Below, one piece after another: positions 9,135 through 18,729 of a stretch of 64,000 bases of DNA. The first letter of the stretch is position 1, and each line of letters begins with the position of its first letter. The stretch covers positions 1,550,802 to 1,614,801 of the forward strand of contig NW_015961970.1 of the NCBI RefSeq assembly GCF_000497045.1, in the 5' to 3' direction. The DNA comes from Kalmanozyma brasiliensis GHG001 (lineage: Eukaryota; Basidiomycota; Ustilaginomycetes; Ustilaginales). The notes beneath the pieces are model-generated. The model worked only from the letters and a program-made list of their open reading frames with translations. It ran no database searches and was not told the DNA's origin. The position numbers and the translations under genes are program-made.

Positions 9135-10481
9135 ATGCGGTGGACAAAGGCGATATCACTGCTGCTCGCAACAGCGACAAGCTTCTCGTCAATAGCACAA
9201 GCATGGGACTGGCTACCAGCAACCGACAGGAATCGCACGCTCGTCACCGACTTTGTCGTCAAGGCTTCCCCGTCATCCTTCAGCACAGATAATCAGCTCA
9301 CTGATGCTCAACTTCGCGGCCTCAACAACTCCGACTTCTACCTCTATAACTACCTGTCTACAAATATGAACCAAACCAAGGTACAGCGAGCCGTCATTAT
9401 GCTCCATGGCCTCGGTCGAGATGCCTGGTCGTATTTCGACATCACACAGGAAGCGCTTCTCAACGCGACTTCGAGAAGAGACCGCACAAGTCACAACGCA
9501 CGTCTGCGCTTCGATGAAGTGGCCATCATGGCCCCCATCTTTCTCAATCAGCAAGATCCCGGCTGCTATCCTGTCGACGACCAGAAGCAGCCCACCTCTA
9601 ACACGCTTGTCTGGGATTCGAGCAGCTGGGCGCAAGGTGCCGATTCCATGTATCCGCTCAGCATCAACGACACCAACGGCCAGCCCTTCCAGCCTCCCGG
9701 CGTCTCCTCCTTTGAGGCTCTCGATGCCGTGGTTGCGTGGTTCTCCAACAAAACCATCTTCCCAAACATGAACACGATCATTGTGGCTGGCCACAGCTTG
9801 GGCGCGCAGATGGCGCAACGGTACGCCCTCGTTGGAGCAGTGCCCTCGGCCACCGTGCCCGTCCACTTTGTAGTCGCCAACCCTGGCTCCTTTGCCTACC
9901 TCTCCGAATGGCGGCCAAGGTCGTACGACAACTGCTCAGACACATTCAACAACTGGAAATTTGGCCTGAGTGCCTACTCTCAGTCGTATCTGTCCGACTT
10001 TATCGCCGACTCGCTTGACGACGCCAACGATGTCGAGAGTATCGTTCAGCGCTATCGTCGTCGCATCGTTTCGTACCTCTTTGGTCTCGCCGACCACGGC
10101 AAGGGAGATACAGCGTGTGAAGCGCTCGCACAGGGCACGACGCATCTCGGGCGAGGGCGCAACTTTGTCCAGCATCTGACCGGACTGGACGGCGGCTTCC
10201 CAACAGCGCACTCGGTCAACTTTATCCCCAACGTCAGCCACGACGGGCTCGGGATGTTCTCCAGTCAAGCGGGCCTAGAGCGGCTGTTCTTCATTAATCT
10301 CAATGGGACAGAATCGCCGACCGCTGTGGGGGACGACGACCAGAGCGCGACGCAGTGGGCTCAGTCCAAGCATTCGCAGCTCAGGAGCAGTGCCTCGAGA
10401 GCGAGATCATTAGGGGCTGCTTCAATTGGAATGGGAGCGTTGCTGGCGGTAGCAACTGTCGCTGCGCTAGGGCTGTTTTGA
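9135..10481 (+). CDS. secreted, probably GPI-anchored alpha/beta hydrolase
   Basis: A 448-residue single-exon protein. It has a cleavable signal peptide (hydrophobic residues 5-20 ending around SIAQA). The alpha/beta-hydrolase core has a strand ending VIMLHGLGRDAW (oxyanion-hole region, about 87-98) and the nucleophile elbow GHSLGAQ with Ser221. A candidate catalytic His is in NVSHDGLGMF. Several N-glycosylation sequons (for example NNSD, NATS, NDTN) agree with secretion. The last about 20 residues form a hydrophobic tail after a Ser/Arg-rich stretch, the pattern of a GPI-attachment signal. Substrate unknown: it could be an esterase, lipase or peptidase. The ATG follows a long upstream region. 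Confidence 0.75.
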   Translation: MRWTKAISLLLATATSFSSIAQAWDWLPATDRNRTLVTDFVVKASPSSFSTDNQLTDAQLRGLNNSDFYLYNYLSTNMNQTKVQRAVIMLHGLGRDAWSYFDITQEALLNATSRRDRTSHNARLRFDEVAIMAPIFLNQQDPGCYPVDDQKQPTSNTLVWDSSSWAQGADSMYPLSINDTNGQPFQPPGVSSFEALDAVVAWFSNKTIFPNMNTIIVAGHSLGAQMAQRYALVGAVPSATVPVHFVVANPGSFAYLSEWRPRSYDNCSDTFNNWKFGLSAYSQSYLSDFIADSLDDANDVESIVQRYRRRIVSYLFGLADHGKGDTACEALAQGTTHLGRGRNFVQHLTGLDGGFPTAHSVNFIPNVSHDGLGMFSSQAGLERLFFINLNGTESPTAVGDDDQSATQWAQSKHSQLRSSASRARSLGAASIGMGALLAVATVAALGLF

Positions 10482-11154
10482 CCTGGGCTCTCCAGGACTG
10501 GAACAGCTCTTCAATCTTCTCTACGGACAATGCTCCTCTTTGCATGCACTCTTGTCTCATCTCCGCCTCTGTGTTCTCTATGGACAATCTCTCTGCATCA
10601 CTTGCCTTTCATCGGGGAGACAATCCCTCCTTCATCTCTGCATTTCTGTTTCAGGGCCCCTCGGAACAGCACATTCTCTCAGTCGCTTGCTCATGTACTA
10701 TACCCGATCCTACCATCATCAAACATCATGACCTCCACCATTGGCGCGATCCGTCGAGCGTGGCAGTCATAAGGAAGTGAATGCTGCGGGTGAAGGCATG
10801 ACTGCTTCCCATGGCTTGTTGATATGAAGGGTCCGTGTCAAGGTGCAGCGGAAACAGCGTCCAAAGCCTCCACTTGTGTGGCTTGCTGCCGGTGACTGAT
10901 CCTGAGACCCTGTGAAATTTCATAGCCGAAGACCAGCTCATGCAGCCTGTGCGACCCTCCATCACAGCAGGTCGAGCTTACCACCATCCTCAGTCGGTCA
11001 CTCAACATGCTCCGTCTATCTCGAGGGTGATGCTGATCGTGCAGCTGCTCAATCCAGACCTGAAGATGCATCGCTAGAAGCTTCTTCCTCTGGAATCGCT
11101 CCCATGTCCTCTTCCTCCAAGCAACCCAGCATGGATCGTCTGTAGACACGCACG
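10482..11154. promoter_or_regulatory. intergenic: hydrolase 3' region and POL4 promoter
   Basis: This 673-nt gap lies between two same-strand genes. I see no gene in it. The distal part holds the POL4 promoter and leader with a 13-codon upstream ORF that ends 9 nt before the POL4 start. Confidence 0.5.
11104..11145 (+). other. upstream ORF (13 codons) in the POL4 leader
   Basis: ATG at 11104 reads a 13-residue peptide to TAG at 11143-11145; a second in-frame ATG at 11131 would give four residues. The stop lies 9 nt before the POL4 ATG, in a different frame. If included in the mRNA it should reduce POL4 translation or require reinitiation or leaky scanning. Confidence 0.4.
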
Positions 11155-12960
11155 ATGTCGAAGCCCTTCGTCGCTCCTTCAGCCCCCTCAGCAATCAGGT
11201 ATCAAGATCACATAGGCTCCCTCTCACGATCGGACAAGACACCGCAACGCGTCCTCTCCCAATCCACCCGCATCCACGTTCTCCGTGACAAGCTCGACGC
11301 CTCAGAAGTCTTACGCCTCGAATTACTCGCCCAGTTGCTCGGGGCACAGCTGACCACCACCCCCGTAGCAGCAAATGTCATCGTCACCGCTCTCAAGGCA
11401 CCGAAGCGCGTCCTCAAGTGGGTGCCCGATGGCGAAGTCAATGTCGTACCCTACAAAAAGGAAGGGGAAGGGAGAAGGGAGGGTGTCGAGACGAAGCTGG
11501 GTGATGGCGTGGGCAGGGATTGGAGACGCTTCGTCGTCACGCCGGAGTGGTTGGAGGAGGTGAAGAGGGTGGGGACGCTGGTCGATCCTGATCTCTTTCC
11601 CGCCGTGCGAGTCAAGGAGGACGTTCGGGTTCATGATACTGAACCCAGCGGCGAAGATAGGAAGAGGAAGAGGAGTCCGAGCGACTCTCCCGCCTTACCC
11701 ATTAGCCGGTCTGGCCCTCTCCCGAAACGAGAACGCCGCTCCTCGTCCACCAACATCGCCTCCAGCACCTCCCCAACCCCAGCACCTGCAGGCTACTACG
11801 ACCCGATCTACCCCCCACCCCCCTGTCCACCATGGCAAAACACCCGCTTCGCCTGTCGCCGTCCCTCCCCCCTTCGCTCCCCCAACCAATCCCTCATCGA
11901 CTCGCTCGAGATCATTCGCAACGAGCGCCGCCTTACTGGGGATACCTACTCTGAGATGGCCTACATGCGCGCCATCTCGGCCCTCAAAGCATACCCCTTT
12001 CGCATCCCCGATCCTCTCCTCGACGCATCCATCTTTGACGCCACACTGCTCGAGTTGCGCCTTGGAGAGGTGGAGCGGCTCAAGGGTGTGGGGAAGAAAG
12101 TCTTCAGTCTCGTCCGACAGTTTTATTCCGCTCGAGAGAGGGGGGAGGGGAGGATTGTCGAGGCGAAAGTGATTCGTCGCGATCGAGCGGTGTATGTGAT
12201 GAATGCCTTTACGGAGTTGTACGGCATCGGACCGATTGGTGCGCGCGAGGCGTGGAACGGTGGAGCACGGTCCTTCGCAGACGTGCTGCATCGAGGGAAG
12301 AGTTTGGCGACTCACTTGAGCGTCAAGGAGAGCGTGCGGATTCTGGACGACCTAAGACAGCCGATTGGGAGGGACGAGTGTCAGCAGATCACACGCGAGA
12401 TCATGACCCTCGTTAAAAGCTTGCTGGATGGCGTCGAGGTGAAGCACGAGATCTGTGGAGGTTACAGGAGGGGAAAGGAAAGGACGTTCGATCTGGACAT
12501 TATCATTGGTCATTCCGAACCTCCATCACGAGCACTCCACATGCGGTTGTTGGGAGAGATGAAGAAGAAAGGTTTAGTGACGCACATTGTTAACGTCTCC
12601 ACTCCCGCTCCGTCCCACCTGGACCCCGATCCGACTGCAACGAGCACAAAGGAGGCGGTTCATATCGATATCGCCAACATCGTCGTCCTCCCCACCACCC
12701 CAGCACCGGTGCATCGAAGGGTCGATCTCGTATTTTGTCCACTAAGGGTGTACGGTGCGACAGTGGTCGGCTGGTCCGGCAGCATGACTTTCGAACGGGA
12801 CCTCAGGCTGTGGGCGAAGAGCAAAGGGTTCAACTTCAGTTTTGATGGGTTGACGGATCTGGCGGAGGAAGCACTGGTGGAGACACGGGAGGAGAAGGAC
12901 GTGTTCGATCGGTTGGGACTCGAATGGGTGCCTCCCGAGTGGAGGAATTGCGATGCCTGA
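11155..12960 (+). CDS. POL4: X-family DNA polymerase (Pol IV, Pol mu-like)
   Basis: A gap-filling DNA polymerase for non-homologous end joining and base-excision repair. Its 601 residues comprise an N-terminal BRCT domain (about 38-150; TPEWLEEV near its end), a Pro/Ser-rich linker with a basic KRKRS patch, and an 8-kDa helix-hairpin-helix domain. A second HhH (LYGIGPIGAREAW) and the palm follow. The palm nucleotidyltransferase signature is GGYRRGKERTFDLDIIIGH with Asp446 and Asp448; the third Asp is in RRVDLVFCP (Asp524). The sugar-facing motif is Gly539-Trp540-Ser-Gly-Ser, as in Pol mu and TdT, not the Tyr-Phe of Pol beta and lambda. All three catalytic Asp residues are present. It converges on SED5. 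Confidence 0.93.
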   Translation: MSKPFVAPSAPSAIRYQDHIGSLSRSDKTPQRVLSQSTRIHVLRDKLDASEVLRLELLAQLLGAQLTTTPVAANVIVTALKAPKRVLKWVPDGEVNVVPYKKEGEGRREGVETKLGDGVGRDWRRFVVTPEWLEEVKRVGTLVDPDLFPAVRVKEDVRVHDTEPSGEDRKRKRSPSDSPALPISRSGPLPKRERRSSSTNIASSTSPTPAPAGYYDPIYPPPPCPPWQNTRFACRRPSPLRSPNQSLIDSLEIIRNERRLTGDTYSEMAYMRAISALKAYPFRIPDPLLDASIFDATLLELRLGEVERLKGVGKKVFSLVRQFYSARERGEGRIVEAKVIRRDRAVYVMNAFTELYGIGPIGAREAWNGGARSFADVLHRGKSLATHLSVKESVRILDDLRQPIGRDECQQITREIMTLVKSLLDGVEVKHEICGGYRRGKERTFDLDIIIGHSEPPSRALHMRLLGEMKKKGLVTHIVNVSTPAPSHLDPDPTATSTKEAVHIDIANIVVLPTTPAPVHRRVDLVFCPLRVYGATVVGWSGSMTFERDLRLWAKSKGFNFSFDGLTDLAEEALVETREEKDVFDRLGLEWVPPEWRNCDA

Positions 12961-13026
12961 TCTCAGAAATCCTAAGTGTTCATACAGTCAAAGGTGTGGT
13001 GAATGCAGTGTCCATTGCGTGTGGGT

Positions 13027-14392
13027 CTACGAGACCAGGATGAAGACTGTTCGGCGGACACATCAAACAAGGTAAAGGTCAGTGGTCCGCACATCGTCAC
13101 CAGAAGTTTGGGGGATCGACACTTACGCAGGAAAAACACAATCAGCACACCAAAGATCTTCAACATCAACCAGCGATTGCTGCTGACGCTCGCGTAGTAC
13201 TTCAACAACTCCCGTTGCGCGCCCCCTACGTTGTCCACCACCTCCATGACGTTATCGTCGATGCGCTGGACCGTCTCGCGCTGTTCGGCCACCATGTGGG
13301 CGAGCTGGCTGAAGATCTGGCCGAGTTCCGAGATGGTGGATTCGATGGATTCGATGGCGGTGGAGCGTTGTTGCATGTAGGTGTTCTGGTTGGTCTCCAT
13401 GAGTTGCATCTGCATGAACTGGTCTCCGCCTGCGGCTCCGCCTGGGCCAGGGAGCGAAGAGCCCATGTCGAGCGCTAGGAAGTCGCCATCCCCATTCGAT
13501 TTGCCTTTGCCCTTGGGATCGTAGCCGTCCGTCGAGGCAGACTGCTGCATCGCCGGGTTGAGCGGCGACGGTGCCGCACGGTGGGCCATCGCCGACCCAC
13601 TCCGTGTCGGATTGTACAAGGGAGAATCTGTTGTCGGTTTGCCACGAGAACGAAGCACTGCGATCAGTTGTTTTGCCTCATCAGCATACCGTCCCGTCTC
13701 TCTCTCCAACTTGTAGTGTGAGGGATACATACCTGAGTTTTCCCCTGGCGCAAGGCCACCCGCTGCGGAATTGTACATGAATTGCTCGCTGCGGTCCTTC
13801 GACGCTTTCATGTTTTGCGTGCGCACCTCGAGGATGTCTTGGAACGAAGTTGTCGCTCCGGCAAGCGTGGATTGGAGGAGGGTGACTACATTGCCGCGGT
13901 GCTCCTCAGCTCGGTCCGCCTTGCCCGTCTTGTTGGCCTTGTTGAACGCTTGCAGGTCCGCTAGCTGTTTGTTGATCGCAGCAATGTCGTGCTTGATGAT
14001 GTAGGTCAATTCGGAGATTTCCACCGGTCGGTCGTCGAATAGCGTCTTGCGGCGGGCCACTGCGATTCGGTCAAGAACAGACATCAGTCAAAGAAAAGAT
14101 CGAAAGCTGGTCAGTATGCCTATAGTAGCGAGATGACCTCAATGAGGTTCATGATAGACGTACGCTGTGCTAGACGTTGCAGTTTCGCCGTTGTAGAGGC
14201 GATATCCTTGCTGATGGCTTGCGCTCTCCGTGCGAACTCTCCTTTCGGCGACGCCCCTGGCCCATTGCCATTCAGCAGCTTCTGTTTTGCCGGCTGAGCG
14301 GATCTCGATCCGATGGACTCGATCAGCCCGTGGAACTCGGACGTGCGATCCTTGACCGAATGGCCGTAGTATGAGGTCGGTGTATACGACAT
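13027..14392 (-). CDS. SED5: Sed5 / syntaxin-5 Golgi Qa-SNARE (four exons)
   Basis: A tail-anchored t-SNARE for ER-to-Golgi and intra-Golgi fusion. Exons on the minus strand are 14392-14164, 14059-13733, 13657-13127 and 13046-13027, encoding 368 residues. The introns (104, 75 and 80 nt) have GTACGT, GTATGT and GTAAGT donors and CAG acceptors. The N-terminus carries the family RTSEF motif, used for Sly1 binding, near residue 16. Joining exons 1 and 2 restores LAQLARRKTLFDDRPVEI, the Sed5 signature. A SNARE helix precedes the C-terminal anchor. The last exon supplies only the final residues of the anchor (FILVS). The 75-nt intron has no stop and keeps frame. Start is ATG; CUS2 is divergent. Confidence 0.93.
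13658..13732 (-). other. SED5 intron 2, 75 nt, frame-neutral
   Basis: Donor CTCAG|GTATGT and acceptor GATCGCAG|TGC. The length is a multiple of three and the read-through contains no stop, so retention would insert 25 residues between the Habc region and the SNARE domain. Splicing gives ENSVLRSRGKP, which fits Sed5 better. Confidence 0.8.
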
Positions 14393-14726
14393 GCTGTGCG
14401 AAAGAGTGTGGGGTAAGCCTGCCAGCCGTCTTTGCTAGGAGTGGGCGCTGAGCGAGAGGGCCGTTGGCGTGCAGTCGCAGTGGATGGCCGATGTCTTCGC
14501 TTTCGTGCGCTTGTGATTGCGGTCCAATGCCTGAGATGCGGGGTCGACGATGATGGTGTTGGGAAACGTGAATGCGTTGCGTCACGGTTGTGTGCCCACG
14601 TCGACGCCGAGACCTCACTCCCGATTTCCGCGCATATTTTTGTGGCCGTGCACCTTTCGCTTTGTGGAGGCTTCGCCTCCTTCTTCTCAACAACATACCA
14701 TCCTGTTCTCCTGGAATGCGAGCGAG
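14393..14726. promoter_or_regulatory. divergent promoter SED5 / CUS2
   Basis: A compact 334-nt shared promoter region. On the CUS2 side an in-frame ATG at 14550 and an out-of-frame ATG at 14716 precede the chosen start. No clear TATA box seen. Confidence 0.5.
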
Positions 14727-16085
14727 ATGCATCCAGCGCCTCCCACAGCATCCGGCTCTGAAGATCCACGAGTCTACGTGGACCGTCTCTCCGGCAACTG
14801 GCGATACGAGGACGACGAGGGGGACGAGTGGGAATGGCAGCCCTTTCTGCAGCATGCTCGACCTGCAGTAGATTTGGGCGAGACCGAAGATGAGGTCGCT
14901 AGCACATCCGCCTCTGCTTCCTCGTCGAGGGCGATACCAAATGCATTGCCGGCTGGTCACTGGGTCAAAGTGCTGGATGACGACCTGATTCGCGCACAGC
15001 AAGCAGCCTACTCGATCGAAGGCGTCGACGAAGCACAACCGGCACAAGCCGTGCTTCGGCGTGGCAAGAAACGACCTGCCTCGCCTGACATCACCACAAC
15101 AATCTCCGCGGGTCCTTCAGCATCAACATCTTCAGTAAAGTTGGATAGGCTACCACCATCGAAGAAGCCAAAACCAATCACGTCGCTCTATGTCACAGGT
15201 CTACCCCTCGACGCTACCGTCGACGAGATCGCCCGCGTCTTCTCCCGATACGGCGTGCTGCTCGAGGACGATTCTGGCAATCCGAGGATCAAGATGTACC
15301 ACGACGACAAAACGGGCATGTTCAAGGGCGAAGCGCTGGTGGTGTACTTCAAGCCGGAAAGTGTGGAGTTGGCGATAAGCATGTTGGACGAGACGAGCAT
15401 GCGTGCTGCGATAGGGTCGGCGGCTGCGAGTGGGCCTGTGCTGCGCGTTCAACGAGCCGAGTTTCCCACCTCCAGCAACGGTGTCAACCACACTCAGCCG
15501 GGACCGGAGAAGGAGAAAGCGAGCAAGTCGAGCGCAGAAACACCGTCGCATGGCCAACGACGCAACCTTTCAGATCAAGATCGCAAGAAGATCGCCAAAC
15601 GAGTCGCACGGTTGGAAACCAAGCTCTCGGATTGGCGCGACGAATCGCTCTCCCCTACCGACGAGACTGCTCCTTCTACCAGCGCTGCTGTCTCGGCGGG
15701 TGAAGGGAGTCGAACCGTGGTGCTCACCAAGATGTTCACGCTATATGAGCTGGATTCCGACCCAACGCTGCTGCTCGATCTCAAACAGGACGTTCGCGAG
15801 GAATGCACCGACACCATCGGCGGCGTGACCAACGTCGTGCTGTGGGACAAGGAGCCAGAGGGCATCATGACGGTCAAGTTTCAGAAGCGCGAGCAGGCCG
15901 AGGCGTGCGTGAGCATGATGAAGGGGCGCTTCTTTGCACAGAGGCGGATCGATGCGTGGATATCTGAGGGCAAGCCGAGGTTTCGAAGGAGTGGTGGTGG
16001 TGGGGACAGCGATGATGAAGATGGGGAGGGCGAAGAGAAGAAGAGGAAAGATGCTTTTGCAAGTTGGTTGGACGACGAGGCGTAG
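14727..16085 (+). CDS. CUS2: Cus2 / Tat-SF1 (HTATSF1) U2 snRNP splicing factor
   Basis: An RNA-binding splicing factor acting with U2 snRNP during prespliceosome formation. The 452-residue protein begins with an acidic, Trp-containing segment (NWRYEDDEGDEWEW) like the Tat-SF1 N-terminus. RRM1 follows (TSLYVTGLPLDATVDEIARVF), then a charged linker, then a second RRM of the UHM class (RTVVLTKMFT to RIDAWISEG). The UHM R-X-F signature is present as GRFF, expected to bind U2AF-homology ligand motifs in SF3b1. The C-terminus is a Gly/acidic/Lys tail. The frame is open to an ATG at 14550, but the extra 59 residues do not look like the family and would run into the promoter. An out-of-frame ATG at 14716 could lower translation. 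Confidence 0.88.
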   Translation: MHPAPPTASGSEDPRVYVDRLSGNWRYEDDEGDEWEWQPFLQHARPAVDLGETEDEVASTSASASSSRAIPNALPAGHWVKVLDDDLIRAQQAAYSIEGVDEAQPAQAVLRRGKKRPASPDITTTISAGPSASTSSVKLDRLPPSKKPKPITSLYVTGLPLDATVDEIARVFSRYGVLLEDDSGNPRIKMYHDDKTGMFKGEALVVYFKPESVELAISMLDETSMRAAIGSAAASGPVLRVQRAEFPTSSNGVNHTQPGPEKEKASKSSAETPSHGQRRNLSDQDRKKIAKRVARLETKLSDWRDESLSPTDETAPSTSAAVSAGEGSRTVVLTKMFTLYELDSDPTLLLDLKQDVREECTDTIGGVTNVVLWDKEPEGIMTVKFQKREQAEACVSMMKGRFFAQRRIDAWISEGKPRFRRSGGGGDSDDEDGEGEEKKRKDAFASWLDDEA

Positions 16086-16300
16086 CCCTGCAGCGCTTCC
16101 GCACAACCAGCATTCCACAATCGCAACTCGTCACAGAATGGAAATTGCACCTCCTGATGACACATTCTAGATTGGGATGAGCGAGAGAACTATCGAGATT
16201 CGTGTGTATAGCATGTAAAGATATGGATGAGATGTGCGAGCTTGTATGAGAAACCATGAAGAGAAGATTGTCCGTTGCGAGTCAAATCATCCGCCTCTCC

Positions 16301-18729
16301 TTAGCGAGAAGCCATCACCTCGTCCGCATCTAGCTGGCGCTCCAACGCGGCCAGATCCTCGTCTGCCATGGCGTCGTCATCGTTGACGCCCATCCTGCTC
16401 ATCCCCAAGCTGGCACCTGCCAGACCGAATCCACTTGAGCCTCTCCTACCACCAAAGCTGCCTGCTACGCTGCCCTCGTACGTTCCGCTGTAGCTGAAGC
16501 CTCGGAACTTGTCCTGGATGCTCCTGGTGAGCAAGTGGTCGTCATCCTCGTCCCCACCTCGACCCTTGTTGATCGCCACGCCCTTGCCATTGGCATCCTT
16601 CTCCGAGAGAATGTCGCCGTTCTCCAGCGCCTGTGCCGCCTCGGTGGAATCGCCCTCGAAGCCAGGAATGACAGCGACGTCCTTGAGATCCGTCTCGGTG
16701 AACTCGGGGTCAAAGTTGGCCACGCTCTCGTCCGACTCGACCAGAGGCTTGAATGGCGGCGTGAGCTGCTTCTTGGCGAGCGCTTCGAAGTCGATGTCCT
16801 TGAAGAAGGGGTGCTCCTTGAGGTCCTGTGCGTCGCGGGAGGCACCAAGACGGTGGCGCGGGTTGCGATTCAGAAGACCCTTGACAAATTGCTTTCCATC
16901 GTCACCGATGGCACCTCGAGGGAACTTGATCTTGCCGAAGCAAATGTTGCGGTACATCTGCTGCGTGTCCTCTGCGTAAAAGGGCGACCAGCCGCAGCAC
17001 ATTTCGAACAGCAAAACACCCAACGACCAGAAATCGACGAGCTTCGAGTAGCCCGATTCGTCGAGCAGCACTTCGGGGGCCAGATACTCGGTGGTACCGC
17101 AGAACGTGTTGGTCAGCTGACCAGCGCCCAAGTCGGGCTTGCTGAGACCGAAATCGCACAGCGCGACGTGACCTGTTGCGTCGAGCAAGATGTTCTCAGG
17201 CTTAAGATCGCGGTAGACGATGTTGTACTTGTGTAGGTGCTCGAGCGCGAGGACCAGCTCGGCGATGTAGAAGCGCGCTCGCTCCTCTGTGAAGCGACCT
17301 TCGCGCTGCAAATGCCAGAAGAGCTCGCCTCCAGACTTGTAGTCGGTGACAAAGTAGAGCTCGGTGGCGCTCTGGAAGGAGAACTTAAGACCGACCAGGA
17401 AGGGGCAGTCGAGCGACTTTTCGAGAATCTTGCGTTCGCCCATGGTGTGCGTGACCTCCTTCTTAATGGCGATCTCTCGCTTGGAGAGGACCTTCATTGC
17501 ATAGATACGCTTGGTGTCCTTCTTGCGCACTTGGAAGACACGACCAAAGGTGCCGCGTCCGATGAGCTTGAGATATTCAAAGTCGTGCGGAGTGAGCTTC
17601 TTGTGCGGCGTGCGCTCGTACGAGATTTGAACGCGGATCTCGCCGCGCTGGTTCTCCATGCCTTCCTCGTCATCTCGAGTCGAGAGCGGATACCACTGAT
17701 CGCTCATCATCTTGTGGACCATACGAGGCTTGATTTCGCGCATGCCGAGGAAGCCCTCGTCCTCCGAGTGACGGTCGTAGACGCTGATGTAGATGGGCTG
17801 CGAGTCCTGCGTGACATCGAAGGTGACTTCGTGCTTCCAGACGGGGTTGTGATTCTGACCTGTTCGAAGCGCGTCGGCGGGTGTGACGGTTTTTGCACGA
17901 CTTCGGCCAGATTCGCCGGCTTCGGATCTGGGCTGTGCCACGCCTTTGGCTTCGGGTCCAGACTCGTCAATGGGCTCGCGACCGATGAACTCGTTCTTGT
18001 CGAACTGAACCACAGCATAGGGCCGGGCAGTGGGGCTCCTGACGGCTAGGTTGCGACCAGCGACGATCTTGACGGTGAGATGACCGCGCGGCGCGTTGGT
18101 GTTGCGCGTCTGACTCGCGTTCGAGGATGGAGTGGTGCTGCCACTGGTGCTGTGGGCGACGGAGGAGGAGGAGGGGCCGGTCAGGGCAGGAGAGGCTGTG
18201 CCGGATGTTGGTGCGCTGCCGTTGTTGATTGGCTGTGCCGGTGCCATGTTGACATCGCCCTTGGGCTTTGGCGGCGGTAGCTTCATGGTAAAGTCTGGGT
18301 CGTTGAGCGAGATGGAGGTAGTAGGAATGGCCGACTGGGACATGATGCCGCCTGGGGTTCGCATGCCTGGTGTCACATCACCTGGCAGATGGTTGCTAAT
18401 GATGGAAGTGTTGAGCGATGAGCGAGAAGATTGCTTTGTCATGGCAGGAGGCTGCATAGCGTCGAAGGGGTTGCGCTCGCCGCCATTGGAGTGCGAGCTG
18501 GATGCCTTCGGAGTTGTCTGCGAAGTGGAAATGAAGGGAGGAGGAAAGAGAGTTTGGTGTGTCAGATCGAGTGCAACGACGACGTCCATGACGTCTTGGC
18601 TCGAAGGCATACAGCTCCGAAGCAGATGCCTTGAGGATTGCGAGGCAGCGATGGTCGCAACTGAGGTTGAGCGCTTACCTGGTCTGCTGGGCCCGAAGGC
18701 CACAAGCCTCGAAGCATGTTTGAAGCCAT
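16301..18729 (-). CDS. SCH9: Sch9-type AGC protein kinase with C2 domain (two exons)
   Basis: A nutrient/TORC1-responsive Ser/Thr kinase, the fungal S6K/Akt-like Sch9. Exon 1 (18729-18679) encodes 17 residues, MASNMLRGL onward, ending at donor CAG|GTAAGC. After a 161-nt intron, exon 2 runs 18517-16301; total 755 aa. A Ser/Pro-rich N-terminus precedes a C2 domain (GHLTVKIVAGRNL to DRHSEDEGFLG) and the kinase domain: GRGTFG loop, YRDLKPEN catalytic loop, DFG, activation-loop TFCGTTEYLAPE. The AGC tail has the LTPPFKP turn segment and a hydrophobic motif FRGFSY with Ser as the phospho-acceptor. All catalytic residues are intact. Reading through the intron gives a longer frame without an ATG, so it was rejected. 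Confidence 0.93.

Noticed and set aside
10838..11194. minus-strand frame of 118 codons overlapping the POL4 start
   Set aside because: Antisense of the POL4 leader and first codons; no recognisable domain.
14550..14726. 59-residue N-terminal extension of CUS2
   Set aside because: An ATG exists at 14550, but the extension lacks family resemblance and lies in the 334-nt shared promoter.
18518..18703. extended N-terminus of SCH9 read through intron 1
   Set aside because: The frame begins with GTG, has no ATG, and crosses consensus GTAAGC and CAG splice sites that join a good ATG exon.
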